A DNA stretch of 63,855 bases from assembly GCA_011525695.1 (NCBI GenBank), contig WYBX01000156.1, positions 1 to 63,855 of the forward strand, written 5' to 3'. Numbering within the stretch: position 1 is the stretch's first letter; every line of letters begins with the position of its first letter. Positions 54,154-63,541 of this stretch are shown here, one piece after another. The notes beneath the pieces are model-generated. The model was not told where the DNA came from. It saw only the letters and a list, made by a program, of their open reading frames with translations, and did not search any database. Source of the stretch: Verrucomicrobiia bacterium (lineage in GTDB: Bacteria; Verrucomicrobiota; Verrucomicrobiia; Opitutales; Opitutaceae). The position numbers were made by a program, and so were the translations under genes.

Positions 54154-55041
54154 ATGAAAAGTCCCTTCCTGCTTTCCGTCTCACTCGTCGTGTTTTCCAG
54201 CGGAATCCTGGTGGTGGAGTCAAGCGCAGGGTCGGCGCCCGCGCGATATGTGGACAGCCTGATCCCCGCACTCGCTCCGACGAAGCTCGTTACGTACAAG
54301 AAAATCGACGATCGCGAGCTGAAGCTCCACCTCTTTTTGCCGTTGGGATGGAAGGCATCCGATCGCCGGCCGGCATTCGTCGCGATTCACGGCGGGGGCT
54401 GGACCGGCGGGGATGCGTCGCGGATGTATCCATTTGCCGCGCACTTCGCCACCCGGGGAATGGTGTCAATCAGCGTCGAATACCGGCTGCTCGAGCCGGG
54501 GAATGGGGTGACGGTCTTCGACTGCGTGCAGGACGGGCGCTCGGCGGTGCGCTACGTGCGGGCGCATTCCGCGGAGTTGGGAATCGATCCGGCGCGCATC
54601 GTGGTGAACGGAGGGTCGGCCGGCGCTCACGTCGCTGTCGCCACGGCGATGTTTCCCCAATTCGACGATCCGCGCGAGGCCAGGGCTGTGTCCGCCGAGC
54701 CGAATGCGCTCGTACTGTTTTATCCTGTGATCGACACGTCGGTGGAAGGCTATGGGAACGCGAAGATCGGCGACCGCTGGAAGGAGCTCTCCCCGGTGCA
54801 CAACGTCCGGCCGGGCCTGCCGCCGACCCTGGTCTTCCATGGCACAGGAGACACGACGACGCCATTCAAGGGCGCGAAGCGATTCCAGGACGAGATGCGC
54901 CAGGCCGGTAATCACTGCGAGCTCGAGGTTAACGAGGGCGGCGCGCACGGATACCTGTTGTTGGAACGAGCGGTTTACGAGGAAGCGTTGGCGAAGACGG
55001 AGGCATTCCTGAAACGACACCGCATGTTTCCCAAGTCGTGA
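54154..55041 (+). CDS. Secreted alpha/beta-hydrolase (hormone-sensitive-lipase-like carbohydrate esterase)
   Basis: A 295-residue serine hydrolase with a signal peptide (FLLSVSLVVFSSGILVVES). HGGGW is the oxyanion-hole block, the nucleophile Ser is in VNGGSAGAHVA, the acid is near GTGDTTTPFKG and the His in EGGAHGYLL. Relatives are acetyl or feruloyl esterases and the BD-FAE type. It follows the PL1-like lyase on the same strand, so removal of acetyl or methyl groups from a uronate-rich glycan before lyase action is plausible. Confidence 0.87.
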   Translation: MKSPFLLSVSLVVFSSGILVVESSAGSAPARYVDSLIPALAPTKLVTYKKIDDRELKLHLFLPLGWKASDRRPAFVAIHGGGWTGGDASRMYPFAAHFATRGMVSISVEYRLLEPGNGVTVFDCVQDGRSAVRYVRAHSAELGIDPARIVVNGGSAGAHVAVATAMFPQFDDPREARAVSAEPNALVLFYPVIDTSVEGYGNAKIGDRWKELSPVHNVRPGLPPTLVFHGTGDTTTPFKGAKRFQDEMRQAGNHCELEVNEGGAHGYLLLERAVYEEALAKTEAFLKRHRMFPKS

Positions 55042-55152
55042 GGGACGTAATGAAAGAACCGAAAGGCGGAGGATGGGGCGCCGGCATGTGTCAGTCGCTG
55101 GTCGGGCAATATTTCCCGGACATCATAAAGTTCCTCTTGATCTTGGGGTCGG

Positions 55153-55671
55153 ATGATGGAAGAGGAGGGAATGCACCCCACCGGTAACCGCAATGGACCG
55201 AGGATCGCCGCGTCCCGGCCGTTGGGACGGCTGCTTATCGCCGTTCGAGTCTGCGGGCTTCTTGGGTCGCTGCCAGGCCTCGGCGCAGGGTCGGCGGCAC
55301 ACGCCCAAGCTGAAATGGTGCGACCCAATTTCGTCTTCATCATTGGCGACGACATCAGTGCCGAGGATATCGGCTGCTACGGGAACCCTGGCATTCGCAC
55401 GCCGAACATCGATCGGCTCGCAGCCGAGGGCCTGCAATTCACCAACGCCTACCTGACGATTTCCAGCTGCAGTCCGAGCCGGAGCAGCATCATCACCAGC
55501 CGCTACCCTCACAATCTCGAGACGGGCGACACCGTCCCGACGAAGCCCACGGCGACAAATGTCGACCTCGAGTCCGGCCGCAGATCCGCGGAGTTCTGGC
55601 GTGGCGATGCGCCCGGGGCCGCTGCTCACGCGCTGCGGATAAACCGGCCGGGACCCATTCGCCGCCAGTGA
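55153..55671 (+). pseudogene. Truncated sulfatase, N-terminal third only
   Basis: The first 125 residues are a good S1 sulfatase start: a signal-like segment, MVRPNFVFIIGDDISAEDIG with the metal Asp pair, TPNIDRLAAEG, and the activation motif CSPSR at Cys106 with SSIITSRYPHN. After LETGDTVPT the sequence leaves the family and stops at residue 172, without the GKWH, DNG or C-terminal domains. About two thirds of the gene is missing. Its stop codon TGA overlaps the GTG start of the PQQ dehydrogenase at 55668, suggesting that a deletion joined the two genes. Confidence 0.78.
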
Positions 55672-57887
55672 GCCCGGCGATTCACGAGATCATCGTGGGA
55701 CTGAACCGCAGGGGGCATCGACGCCACGGGGCGCAAGCTCTGGTCCTGACGCTGGCCGTGGTGGCGGCTTTGACTGCGGCGGAGGACCGGCGACCGGTCG
55801 AGGATCCGGCGGCCCGAGCCCGACTCCCTGAATTTCAGATCATTCCGGCGGCCACCGTGGCGGAACTCACCCCGGCGAGCGGCTGGCCGGTGGCAGCAAC
55901 GCTTCGGACCTGGACGGTGTCGCACGGCGATGCGGGTGCCCGCCGGTACTCCGCGCTGACCCAGATCAACCGCTCCAATGTACGGCAGCTGCGCGAAGCC
56001 TGGACCTATCGTTCCGGCGATGGGGAGGGCAACATCCAGTGCAACCCCATCATCGTGGACGGAATCATGTATGTGCCGACGGTGGGCCGGGCCATGGTGG
56101 CGGTGGATGCGACGAGCGGCCGGGAAGTCTGGCGCCACCAACTGGAGACGCCCGACCAGCTCGGACTCGACGACGCGCCCGCCCGCCGGGGGCTGGTGTT
56201 TTGGCCGGGTGAGGGTGCCTATCGACCGCGGATTGTCTTTGCCTGCGGGAAGTGGGTCTATGCGCTCGATCCGGCCACGGGTCGACGGATCGCGGATTTT
56301 GGATCCAACGGGCGGACGCCGCTGCCGACGGGCGGTACGGCCGTCGGCGTGATTTTCGACAATACCTATATTGTCCCGGGTTTCAGCGGCGACCTCTACT
56401 CTTATCATCTGGGGACTGGCGCGCTGTTGTGGCGGTTTCACACCGTTCCAAAGGAAGGCGAATACGGCGCCGATACCTGGGTGGGAAGCGCGCGGGTCGG
56501 CGCGAACTGCTGGGGAGGCGTGGCTCTTGATGAGCAGCGCGGGATTGTCTATGCCGCCATTGGTGCCGCCCGGCCGGATTACATCGGCGTCGAGCGGCAT
56601 GGCGACAATCTTTACTCCGACTGCGTGCTCGCGCTCGATGCCCGGACCGGAGCGCGGTTGTGGCATTTCCAGAACATCCGCCACGACATCTGGGATCTCG
56701 ACAACCCGGCGCCGCCGGTCCTCGCGACCATCACCCGTGAAGGCCGCGCAATCGACGTCGTCGTGGCGGTCACCAAGGAAGGCGGGACCTTGCTGCTGGA
56801 CCGTGTGAATGGGAAACCGATTTTCCCGTTTCGCCTGCGACGTGCACCGGTTTCGACCGTGCCGGGCGAGGTGACCGCGCCCTACCAGCCGTATCCCGAG
56901 CTGCCCGAGCCCATTTCGACGCCGGAGTTCACACTGGACGAGATCACGACGCGAACCCCCGAGGCGCACGAGTTCGTGCTGAAGCAGGTGCAGCGTTCGG
57001 CGTATGGATGGTATGAGCCGCCGCGGCTTGGGCAGCCGGTGCTCTATCAAAGCTCGCGCGGGGGGGCGGAATGGACAGGAGCCTGCGTTGATGTGCCCAG
57101 CGGCCGACTGTACGTCAGCTCCAACAACCTGCTGACGAAGACGACGCTTTTCCACTCGGACGAGGAGGAGCGGGCGGCGTCGCAAGCGCCGAGTCCGGGA
57201 GAGACGATTTATCTGCAGACCTGTGCGGCCTGCCACGGGGTCAGACGGGAAGGCGTGGGGATGGTGCCGACGCTGCTGGGATTGAGGCACCGCAGCTCCG
57301 ATTCGGAAATCATCGAACTCCTGCGGGTGGGCCGTCCGCCGATGCCGCCGTTTCCCGCGCTGTTGGAAAACGAAACCCAGCGCGATCAGTTGATCGATTT
57401 CCTGATGCGCCGCAATCAGCCCCCCGGGCGGCCGCGAACAGGGCGGGACGATCGGGGCGGATACTTTGCCGTCGGTTACCAGTTCATCAAGGATCACGAG
57501 GGCTATCCTGGATGCGAGCCGCCGTGGGGACTTCTCAACTGCATCGACTTGAACACGGGCCGGATTCTCTGGCGTGTTCCATTGGGCGAATATGAGGAGC
57601 TGACTCGTCAGGGCGTGCCGAAGACCGGCACCGAGAACTTCGGTGGGCCCACGATCACGGCCGGAGGACTGGTCTTCGTCACGGGCACCTATGATCGGAA
57701 GATTCGGGCGTTCGACGCGGACACCGGAGAGGAATTGTGGTCGGCCGTGCTCCCATTCGGGGGATATGCCGCGCCGTCGGTTTACGAGGTGGGTGGCCGG
57801 CAGTATGTTGTCGTCAACGCCAGCGGCGGCGGCCGGGTTGGGACGCCGCCCGGCGATGCATATACGGCCTTTGCCCTGCCGGAATGA
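55668..57887 (+). CDS. PQQ-dependent dehydrogenase with inserted cytochrome c domain
   Basis: A 739-residue exported quinoprotein. A hydrophobic segment (QALVLTLAVVAALTAAE) follows a basic N-terminus. The eight-bladed PQQ propeller has W-motif repeats (TSGREVWRH, TGALLWRF, ARTGARLWHFQ, TGRILWRVPLG, DTGEELWSA) and the HHDIWD-like block NIRHDIWDLDNPAPP of glucose-dehydrogenase relatives. A heme-c site CAACH (Cys519, Cys522, His523) and a candidate axial Met (PPMPPF) lie between propeller blades, not at the end. It should oxidise a sugar or alcohol in the periplasm and pass electrons to cytochromes. The only good start is GTG 55668, overlapping the truncated sulfatase, so the native N-terminus may have been altered. 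Confidence 0.85.
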   Translation: MSPAIHEIIVGLNRRGHRRHGAQALVLTLAVVAALTAAEDRRPVEDPAARARLPEFQIIPAATVAELTPASGWPVAATLRTWTVSHGDAGARRYSALTQINRSNVRQLREAWTYRSGDGEGNIQCNPIIVDGIMYVPTVGRAMVAVDATSGREVWRHQLETPDQLGLDDAPARRGLVFWPGEGAYRPRIVFACGKWVYALDPATGRRIADFGSNGRTPLPTGGTAVGVIFDNTYIVPGFSGDLYSYHLGTGALLWRFHTVPKEGEYGADTWVGSARVGANCWGGVALDEQRGIVYAAIGAARPDYIGVERHGDNLYSDCVLALDARTGARLWHFQNIRHDIWDLDNPAPPVLATITREGRAIDVVVAVTKEGGTLLLDRVNGKPIFPFRLRRAPVSTVPGEVTAPYQPYPELPEPISTPEFTLDEITTRTPEAHEFVLKQVQRSAYGWYEPPRLGQPVLYQSSRGGAEWTGACVDVPSGRLYVSSNNLLTKTTLFHSDEEERAASQAPSPGETIYLQTCAACHGVRREGVGMVPTLLGLRHRSSDSEIIELLRVGRPPMPPFPALLENETQRDQLIDFLMRRNQPPGRPRTGRDDRGGYFAVGYQFIKDHEGYPGCEPPWGLLNCIDLNTGRILWRVPLGEYEELTRQGVPKTGTENFGGPTITAGGLVFVTGTYDRKIRAFDADTGEELWSAVLPFGGYAAPSVYEVGGRQYVVVNASGGGRVGTPPGDAYTAFALPE

Positions 57888-57933
57888 TTTGGTCCGGAGA
57901 ATTCAAACCGCGGCGGCCGTAACCAAAGCAGTG

Positions 57934-57961
57934 GCGAGCATCGAGTAGCGAGTTGCGAGCA
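57934..57961 (+). repeat. Four tandem imperfect heptamers
   Basis: GCGAGCA, TCGAGTA, GCGAGTT and GCGAGCA follow one another without gaps in the intergenic space between the convergent PQQ dehydrogenase and phosphatase-superfamily genes. The unit drifts at two or three positions. It could be a short dispersed repeat or a slippage-prone site. No function is evident. Confidence 0.5.
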
Positions 57962-57999
57962 TGGTGGTATTCTTGCGTCGTCCCAACACGCTGTTTGGG

Positions 58000-59040
58000 T
58001 TAGTTCGCCGGCGTGATCTCCTCGAGCAGCGACAGCAGGGCGGTCCGATAATCGGCGTAATCATCCGGCGGCGCCCAATTTCGGCTGGCCAGGTATTTCC
58101 GGATCAGCGCCGGATGGTTCAGCTCCCGTCGGCTGCCTTCGAAGACATTTGCCAGAAAGGTGCCGGTCGTGCGCCGCAGAGGGATCTTCGTTTCGGAGCC
58201 GGTAAAACCCTCCAACGGGGGAAGCCCAAGGAAATGGTTCGTCATGATGGCGATGTCCGGCAGTTCCGCATACGGAATGCTGGCACCCTGCCTGATTCCG
58301 GGTCCAAAAAAGATGATGAAAGGTTTCCAGGAGGAGAGCACGGAGGGGGGATGGTTGCTGGCGTTCGTCGCTCCCATGCCGTGGTCACTGGCGGCGATGA
58401 TGTACGTGTGGTCCCACGTCCCGGCCTGCTTGAATGCTGTGATGCATTCCCCCAGCAGCGCGTCGGCCTTCAGCAGATGGCGCTGGTAGCCCGAATTCGG
58501 ATCCAGCTTGTCCCTCGGGCCGGTCCAGTGGTCCCGCATCTCCTGGAGGTGGAGTCGAATGAGGCGGACGCCATCGTTGCGAAAATGATCCAGGCCGCGC
58601 CGAACCACCTCGGTGTCGGGTAGCTTGCCTGAATAATAATGGTCAGGAGTGGTGAAGACGTCATAGCTGATGGCCCCGCCGGCGAAGACGGAGTTGATGC
58701 CGGCCCGCCGGGCGGAGAAAAAGATGTCGTCCACCGAGCGCGATTCATAGACGTGCGTGCCGGTGTGCATCGCGACGTTGGGGCCGGATGCCGTCTGCCA
58801 CGGCACGGAACCGTCTGGCAGAAAGGCGCGCGGCGCGGGGCTGGGGCAGTACACCTCCTGCACCCACACGCCTTGATCCATGAGGAGTTTGAAATTACGG
58901 GCACCGTTGGCGACGGCGACCTGGAGGACCTCCCCTTCGACGCCGTCGACGACGAAGAGCAACACGGTGGCGGGCGTGGCTGGGGCACCGAGAGCCGTGA
59001 CGGCGGCCAGCAGCGCGATCGATAGCAGCGTGGTTTTCAT
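58000..59040 (-). CDS. Secreted alkaline-phosphatase-superfamily protein (nucleotide pyrophosphatase/phosphodiesterase-like)
   Basis: A 346-residue exported enzyme with signal peptide MKTTLLSIALLAAVTALGAP. The metal Asp is in LFVVDGVEG, the nucleophilic Thr in VPWQTASGPNVAMHTGTH, and the second metal block is IIAASDHGMG, with the later His in the C-terminal part. This pattern fits the type I phosphodiesterase branch of the superfamily rather than formylglycine sulfatases, since no CxPxR motif occurs. It is convergent with the PQQ dehydrogenase and divergent from the pectate lyase at 59211. Confidence 0.84.
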   Translation of the reverse strand: MKTTLLSIALLAAVTALGAPATPATVLLFVVDGVEGEVLQVAVANGARNFKLLMDQGVWVQEVYCPSPAPRAFLPDGSVPWQTASGPNVAMHTGTHVYESRSVDDIFFSARRAGINSVFAGGAISYDVFTTPDHYYSGKLPDTEVVRRGLDHFRNDGVRLIRLHLQEMRDHWTGPRDKLDPNSGYQRHLLKADALLGECITAFKQAGTWDHTYIIAASDHGMGATNASNHPPSVLSSWKPFIIFFGPGIRQGASIPYAELPDIAIMTNHFLGLPPLEGFTGSETKIPLRRTTGTFLANVFEGSRRELNHPALIRKYLASRNWAPPDDYADYRTALLSLLEEITPAN

Positions 59041-59210
59041 GAGGATGATTACGTTAACGCCGCCAAAGAGGACTTGGAGATAGTGAATCGTGACCGGCGG
59101 TCCCTCGTTCAGCGACTACTGGGCTGAGCCTCCATTAAACATATTACTTTTTGGGGCGCCAGCAGAGAATAACGCTGGCATCTCAGAAAGATTTCTTACA
59201 ATCTGATGGC

Positions 59211-60533
59211 ATGCCCAACGAGAAGCACCGTGCGTTCGACGTCGTCTCGTTTCTCTCGTTCGTGACTCTGGCGACGGCTCCCTTCTTGTCTGCCGCCGAA
59301 CTTGCCTTTCCTGGAGCCGAAGGTTGGGCGGCCGAAACGCCTGGCGGTCGTGGTGGTCGGATTATACGCGTCACGACACTTGAGGCCTCGGGACCGGGAT
59401 CTTTCCTCGAGGCGCTGAATGCCCGAGGACCGCGGATCATTGTTTTCGAGGTTGGCGGGCCGATCGACCTGGGAGAAAAGACGATCAAGCTGACCGAGCC
59501 GTTTGTGACGATCGCGGGGCAGACTGCTCCCAATCCGGGCGTCACTCTGATCCGGGGTCAGTTTCTGATTCAGGCACACGACGTGATTCTGCGCCATTTG
59601 CGAATCCGGCCGGGAGAGGCAGGACGAGCCAAGAAGAGCGGTTGGGAAGCGGACGGGATTTCGACTTCGAGTGGCGCCCGCGATGTAATCGTGGACCATT
59701 GTTCATTTCAATGGGCAACCGACGAGAACCTGAGCGCGTCCGGCCAGGCTTTTGTTGGAAAGACGCCCGAAGAGTGGCGCAAGAACACGTCGCACCGAAT
59801 CACCTTCAGCAACAATATTATCGCCGAAGGACTCAGCCATTCGACTCATTCCGAGGGCGAGCACTCAAAAGGCACCCTGGTGATGGACAACGTCACCGAC
59901 GTGCTGATCAAGGGAAACCTATATGCGAGTTGCAGCCAGCGCTATCCTTTGGCGAAGGGCGGCACCTGGGTCGCCGTGGTCAACAATTTCATGTACAACC
60001 CAGCCGGCCAGGCGGTCGGATACCTGTTGCCGGCCGTCCTGTGGCAGCATCGGGTGCGAGTGAATGGGAGAATGGATTTGGTGGGCAATGTTCTCCATCA
60101 CGGCCCGAACACCTCGCCGAATCTGGCGCTGCTGCGCTTTGCCGGGCTGGGCGATCTCGACCTGCATCATCGGGACAACGTCAACCTCGACCGTGACGGC
60201 AAACCGGTACGGATGCTGGATCCGCATCCGACCGCGACCGGACGAATCATCGAACACGCCTCCCCGGTGCACTGGCCGCCCGTGGCAACGGTGCTGCCTT
60301 CTTCCGAGGTGATTGAGTCGGTCTGCCGGAATGCCGGAGCGCGCCCGTGGGATCGCGATGCCACGGACCGGCGGATTGTCCGGACCGCGCTGGATCGGAC
60401 CGGCCGGTTGATCGACAGCCAACAGGAGGTTGAAGGTTACCCGCCGGCGGTGACCACGCGGAAACCGTTCGTGCCATCGGAATGGGATTTGGAGACGATG
60501 ACCCGGAGGCCGCCGGACGCGCGGAGCGAGTAG
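59211..60533 (+). CDS. Secreted PL1-like polysaccharide lyase, second copy
   Basis: A 440-residue right-handed beta-helix protein with a signal peptide ending near SAAELAF. Pectate-lyase features are FPGAEGWAAETPGGRGG, GPGSFLEAL, RHLRIRPGE, VIVDHCSFQWATDENLS and the basic block CSQRYPLAKGG. It differs considerably from the gene at 52982, so substrate preference may differ. ATG 59211 is preferred over an upstream TTG at 59151. It lies opposite the phosphatase-like gene, with a divergent gap of 170 bases carrying CGTTAACG at 59052-59059. Confidence 0.85.
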   Translation: MPNEKHRAFDVVSFLSFVTLATAPFLSAAELAFPGAEGWAAETPGGRGGRIIRVTTLEASGPGSFLEALNARGPRIIVFEVGGPIDLGEKTIKLTEPFVTIAGQTAPNPGVTLIRGQFLIQAHDVILRHLRIRPGEAGRAKKSGWEADGISTSSGARDVIVDHCSFQWATDENLSASGQAFVGKTPEEWRKNTSHRITFSNNIIAEGLSHSTHSEGEHSKGTLVMDNVTDVLIKGNLYASCSQRYPLAKGGTWVAVVNNFMYNPAGQAVGYLLPAVLWQHRVRVNGRMDLVGNVLHHGPNTSPNLALLRFAGLGDLDLHHRDNVNLDRDGKPVRMLDPHPTATGRIIEHASPVHWPPVATVLPSSEVIESVCRNAGARPWDRDATDRRIVRTALDRTGRLIDSQQEVEGYPPAVTTRKPFVPSEWDLETMTRRPPDARSE

Positions 60534-60768
60534 TGCTCGCATAAGATGCCGCATGGGCATCAGCTGCGTCCGGTCGAAAAGGGGTACTCGGAGAGACGGA
60601 TTTCACGTGATGGACATGCCAGAGGCTTCCTTTCCAAGGTCGGGGCTCCCAGGCCAAGAAACTTTCCGAACACGAAGGAAGGTTCCTTGAACTGTATCTC
60701 GACCGCCGTTTCATCGCGGTGCAGCCGGGCCCAAGCCCCAGGCCGCAAGAATTTGCATCAATTTGGAA

Positions 60769-63282
60769 ATGAACAACGTGAAATTAAGACTAGGACTCTT
60801 CTGCGGCGCGGCAGCGATAACCCTGCTGGCATTCGGCAGCCCTGCACGGGCGGCCAACGAAATCCAACCTGAGCCAAACGCCGGGATTGCGAAGACGTGG
60901 TGGCAGCCGCAGCGCAACGTGTGGACTCCTGTGGGATGGAAGAACCACTTCTTCCGGTTCAACGTGATTTACAATGGCACGGTGGTCGGGCAGCCGCACA
61001 TCGAGCGCCGCCGGCGGATGGAGACGGCGCGGTGGTACAAGGACTCGGTGCAGCTGACGTTCACGCCTTCGGCGGACGGGCAGGTCTCATTTGGGCCGGA
61101 GTTGCTGCCGGTCGAGACGATTGATTCGGAGAAGCACGATCTGCCGAATCTGCTCGCGCGGATTCCGCCGCGGGTGATTCCGCCGGCCTACGAATTGAGC
61201 GACGGTCCGGACCGGGGGCTCGGGCTGCAGAGCTGGGATCCCGAGCACGAGACGCCGGTGCTGCGGACGCACTGGCCGATCAGCAAGGATTTCTGGTCGA
61301 CGACCATGGGCGGGATTGTGCTGCAGCAGGAGGTGTTCGGACACATTCCCGGGGCGCGGGATGTCGAGACCGGCATCGAGCCGCTCTATGCCTGGATCCG
61401 GCTCTCGGTCACGCATGTCGACGAACTGAAGGCGCCGGAGAAATATAGCTTCATCGTACACATCGGCAACGTGAACATTGCCCGGCACCGGGTGAACAAC
61501 CTGACGGTGTATCCGGACCTTGCCCACTATCAGCGCGAACTCACGCCCGAAAAGTTCACCGAAAATGGCAAGTCCGGATACAGGTTTCTTGAAGACGACG
61601 GCCGCGTCCGGCTGGTCGCGCTGCCGGCGGAAGCCGGCGTGCACGCCTACCTCCTGCGCGAGCTCTGCCCGTTGAACGAGGGGATGATCTACGGATCGAA
61701 GGAGTATTACCTGCGGGTCACCTTGCCGGCGAAGAATGGGGCGCATGCCGATCTGCTGCTGCCGATGATTCCGGGTGCGCGGGCGGACGTGGATGCCGAG
61801 ATGAAACTGGGCTTCGAGGGAGCGCTGGCGGAAAGCGACCGCTACTGGTCGATCAAACCGGAGACGGCGGCAACCATCGACACGCCGGAGCCGCTGGTGA
61901 ACAAGGCGGTCGAATACAGCCGGAAGTATTCGGAGCTGATTGCGGAGAAGAACCCCTTCACCGGAGACTACTCGTTCCACCTGGGATCCTGGTACTACGA
62001 CGTACTCTGGGCATCGTCGTGCGTGCCTCGGGTCTACGCGATCTTCGACACGCTCGGCTACCACAAGGAAGGCGCGAAGTACCTGGAGATTTTCCGGAAG
62101 AACCAGGGCTCGGTGAAACCGCCGGGGCCGGCGTATCCCCAGCATCCGGGCTATTACTCGACGCCCAAGAATCTCACGGCCATCGATTGGCTGAGCGACC
62201 ACGGCGAGATTCTGAAAGCGGTCTGCCGCCACGCGCTGTTGAGCCGCGACCAGGATTTCATCGCCCGGTGGCAGGACTCGATCATCAAGGGGATCGAGTT
62301 CATCACCGATTCGCGCAAGATCACAGGTCACGACGGTGTGGTCGGACTCATGCCTCCGGCGGTATCCACCGACCGGATTGTGGTGACCCAGGAAATCAAA
62401 TCGGACGCGGCCTGCTACGAGGGCCTGATGGCTGCGGTGGAGTTGTTGCGCGAGATCAGGCATCCCCGTGCCGAGGAATTCGCCCAAGCGGCGGAGGACT
62501 ACAAGGCTGCCTTCCAAAAGGCCTATCGCGCGGCGGCGGAAAAGATGCCGATGTGGACGGACGCAGAGGGCCGGAAGCACCGGCTCGCGCCGGCATCGCT
62601 TTCACCCGGCGGTGACCTGTTCCATCACTTCTACCTCGATTCCGGGCCGATGAACCTGATCGGGGCCGGGCTGATGGATGCGGACGATCCTCTGATGCGT
62701 TCGATGGTGAAGTTCTTCCGGGAAGGGCCCAACACCAAGCTTCACGATCCCCGCGGGTTGTTCGCCCAGCGTCCCATCCTGATCCACGAGGTGTCCAGCG
62801 CCCAGATCAAGGGAGGCCACATGGAATATTCCTGGCAGTTGGGAGATCGCCAGCGCTGGCTCGAGGGGATGTACGGGATGATGACCGGAGGCATGTCGGA
62901 CCAGACCTACATCCAATGCGAGCACCGGAACAACATCTGGGGCATCGTCCGCCATCACATTGTCGAGGACGTTGTCACAAGCGTCATCGACGATCGGATC
63001 GAGGACGGTACGCTGCACCTGCTGCGGCTAATGCCCAAGGCGTGGGTAAAGTCTGATTACCTCACCCGCTTCGAAAAAATCGTGACCTCCTTCGGCCCGG
63101 TCACGCTACGCTTCAAACTGACCGACGGCGACCGGAATCTCGATGTCGAGTACAAGCCCGATTATCGCGAGCAGCCGTCGCGAGTCGTGCTGCACGTGCC
63201 GCCGATCGATGGATTGGAGCGCGTCACGGTAAACGGCAGGATGTCGAGCACGCAGCCCGGCGGCACCCTCGGGATCCGTTAA
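60769..63282 (+). CDS. Large secreted protein, probable six-hairpin ((alpha/alpha)6) glycosidase-type, unassigned
   Basis: An 837-residue exported protein (signal GLFCGAAAITLLAFGSPARA). The N-terminal third is predominantly beta-sandwich-like. The C-terminal half has helical hairpins rich in aromatic and acidic residues (FHLGSWYYDVLWASSCVPRV, TAIDWLSDHGEILKAVCRHA, IKSDAACYEGLMAAVELLRE, GGHMEYSWQLGDRQRWLEGM), the usual appearance of an (alpha/alpha)6 barrel as in GH15, GH63, GH78 or GH127 relatives. I cannot name a family or the catalytic acids. ATG 60769 is used in place of TTG 60763. It lies between a PL1-like lyase and a new TonB receptor, so a role in the same glycan pathway is inferred. 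Confidence 0.75.
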   Translation: MNNVKLRLGLFCGAAAITLLAFGSPARAANEIQPEPNAGIAKTWWQPQRNVWTPVGWKNHFFRFNVIYNGTVVGQPHIERRRRMETARWYKDSVQLTFTPSADGQVSFGPELLPVETIDSEKHDLPNLLARIPPRVIPPAYELSDGPDRGLGLQSWDPEHETPVLRTHWPISKDFWSTTMGGIVLQQEVFGHIPGARDVETGIEPLYAWIRLSVTHVDELKAPEKYSFIVHIGNVNIARHRVNNLTVYPDLAHYQRELTPEKFTENGKSGYRFLEDDGRVRLVALPAEAGVHAYLLRELCPLNEGMIYGSKEYYLRVTLPAKNGAHADLLLPMIPGARADVDAEMKLGFEGALAESDRYWSIKPETAATIDTPEPLVNKAVEYSRKYSELIAEKNPFTGDYSFHLGSWYYDVLWASSCVPRVYAIFDTLGYHKEGAKYLEIFRKNQGSVKPPGPAYPQHPGYYSTPKNLTAIDWLSDHGEILKAVCRHALLSRDQDFIARWQDSIIKGIEFITDSRKITGHDGVVGLMPPAVSTDRIVVTQEIKSDAACYEGLMAAVELLREIRHPRAEEFAQAAEDYKAAFQKAYRAAAEKMPMWTDAEGRKHRLAPASLSPGGDLFHHFYLDSGPMNLIGAGLMDADDPLMRSMVKFFREGPNTKLHDPRGLFAQRPILIHEVSSAQIKGGHMEYSWQLGDRQRWLEGMYGMMTGGMSDQTYIQCEHRNNIWGIVRHHIVEDVVTSVIDDRIEDGTLHLLRLMPKAWVKSDYLTRFEKIVTSFGPVTLRFKLTDGDRNLDVEYKPDYREQPSRVVLHVPPIDGLERVTVNGRMSSTQPGGTLGIR

Positions 63283-63541
63283 GCAATAGCCGTCGGCGCC
63301 GAGCCTCAGTCCTGCATCACGCACGGCCCCGCAATTGGGCGGAGGACTGTCCGGACTCTCTGGGCCTCGAGGCGCCGGATTTGGAGCGGTGCGCAGCGCA
63401 TGGTCAGCCGAGGCCGAGTCATTTCAATTTTGTCAGGTAATCTGCGTGGAGTTTGTCGGGGTGTTGGGAAAGAAAGTATCGCAGCGTCGGAAAGTTTCCA
63501 GCTTTCCGGATGAAACACCAACCCCAACCCGATCGCGATTC

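Noticed and set aside
55626..57497. 623-codon minus-strand open frame opposite the PQQ dehydrogenase
   Set aside because: The plus strand encodes propeller W-motifs and CAACH; the antisense peptide is rich in Arg, Pro and His without any domain.
61087..62580. 497-codon minus-strand open frame opposite the large six-hairpin-type protein
   Set aside because: No signal peptide or motif, and the composition is typical of a shadow frame.
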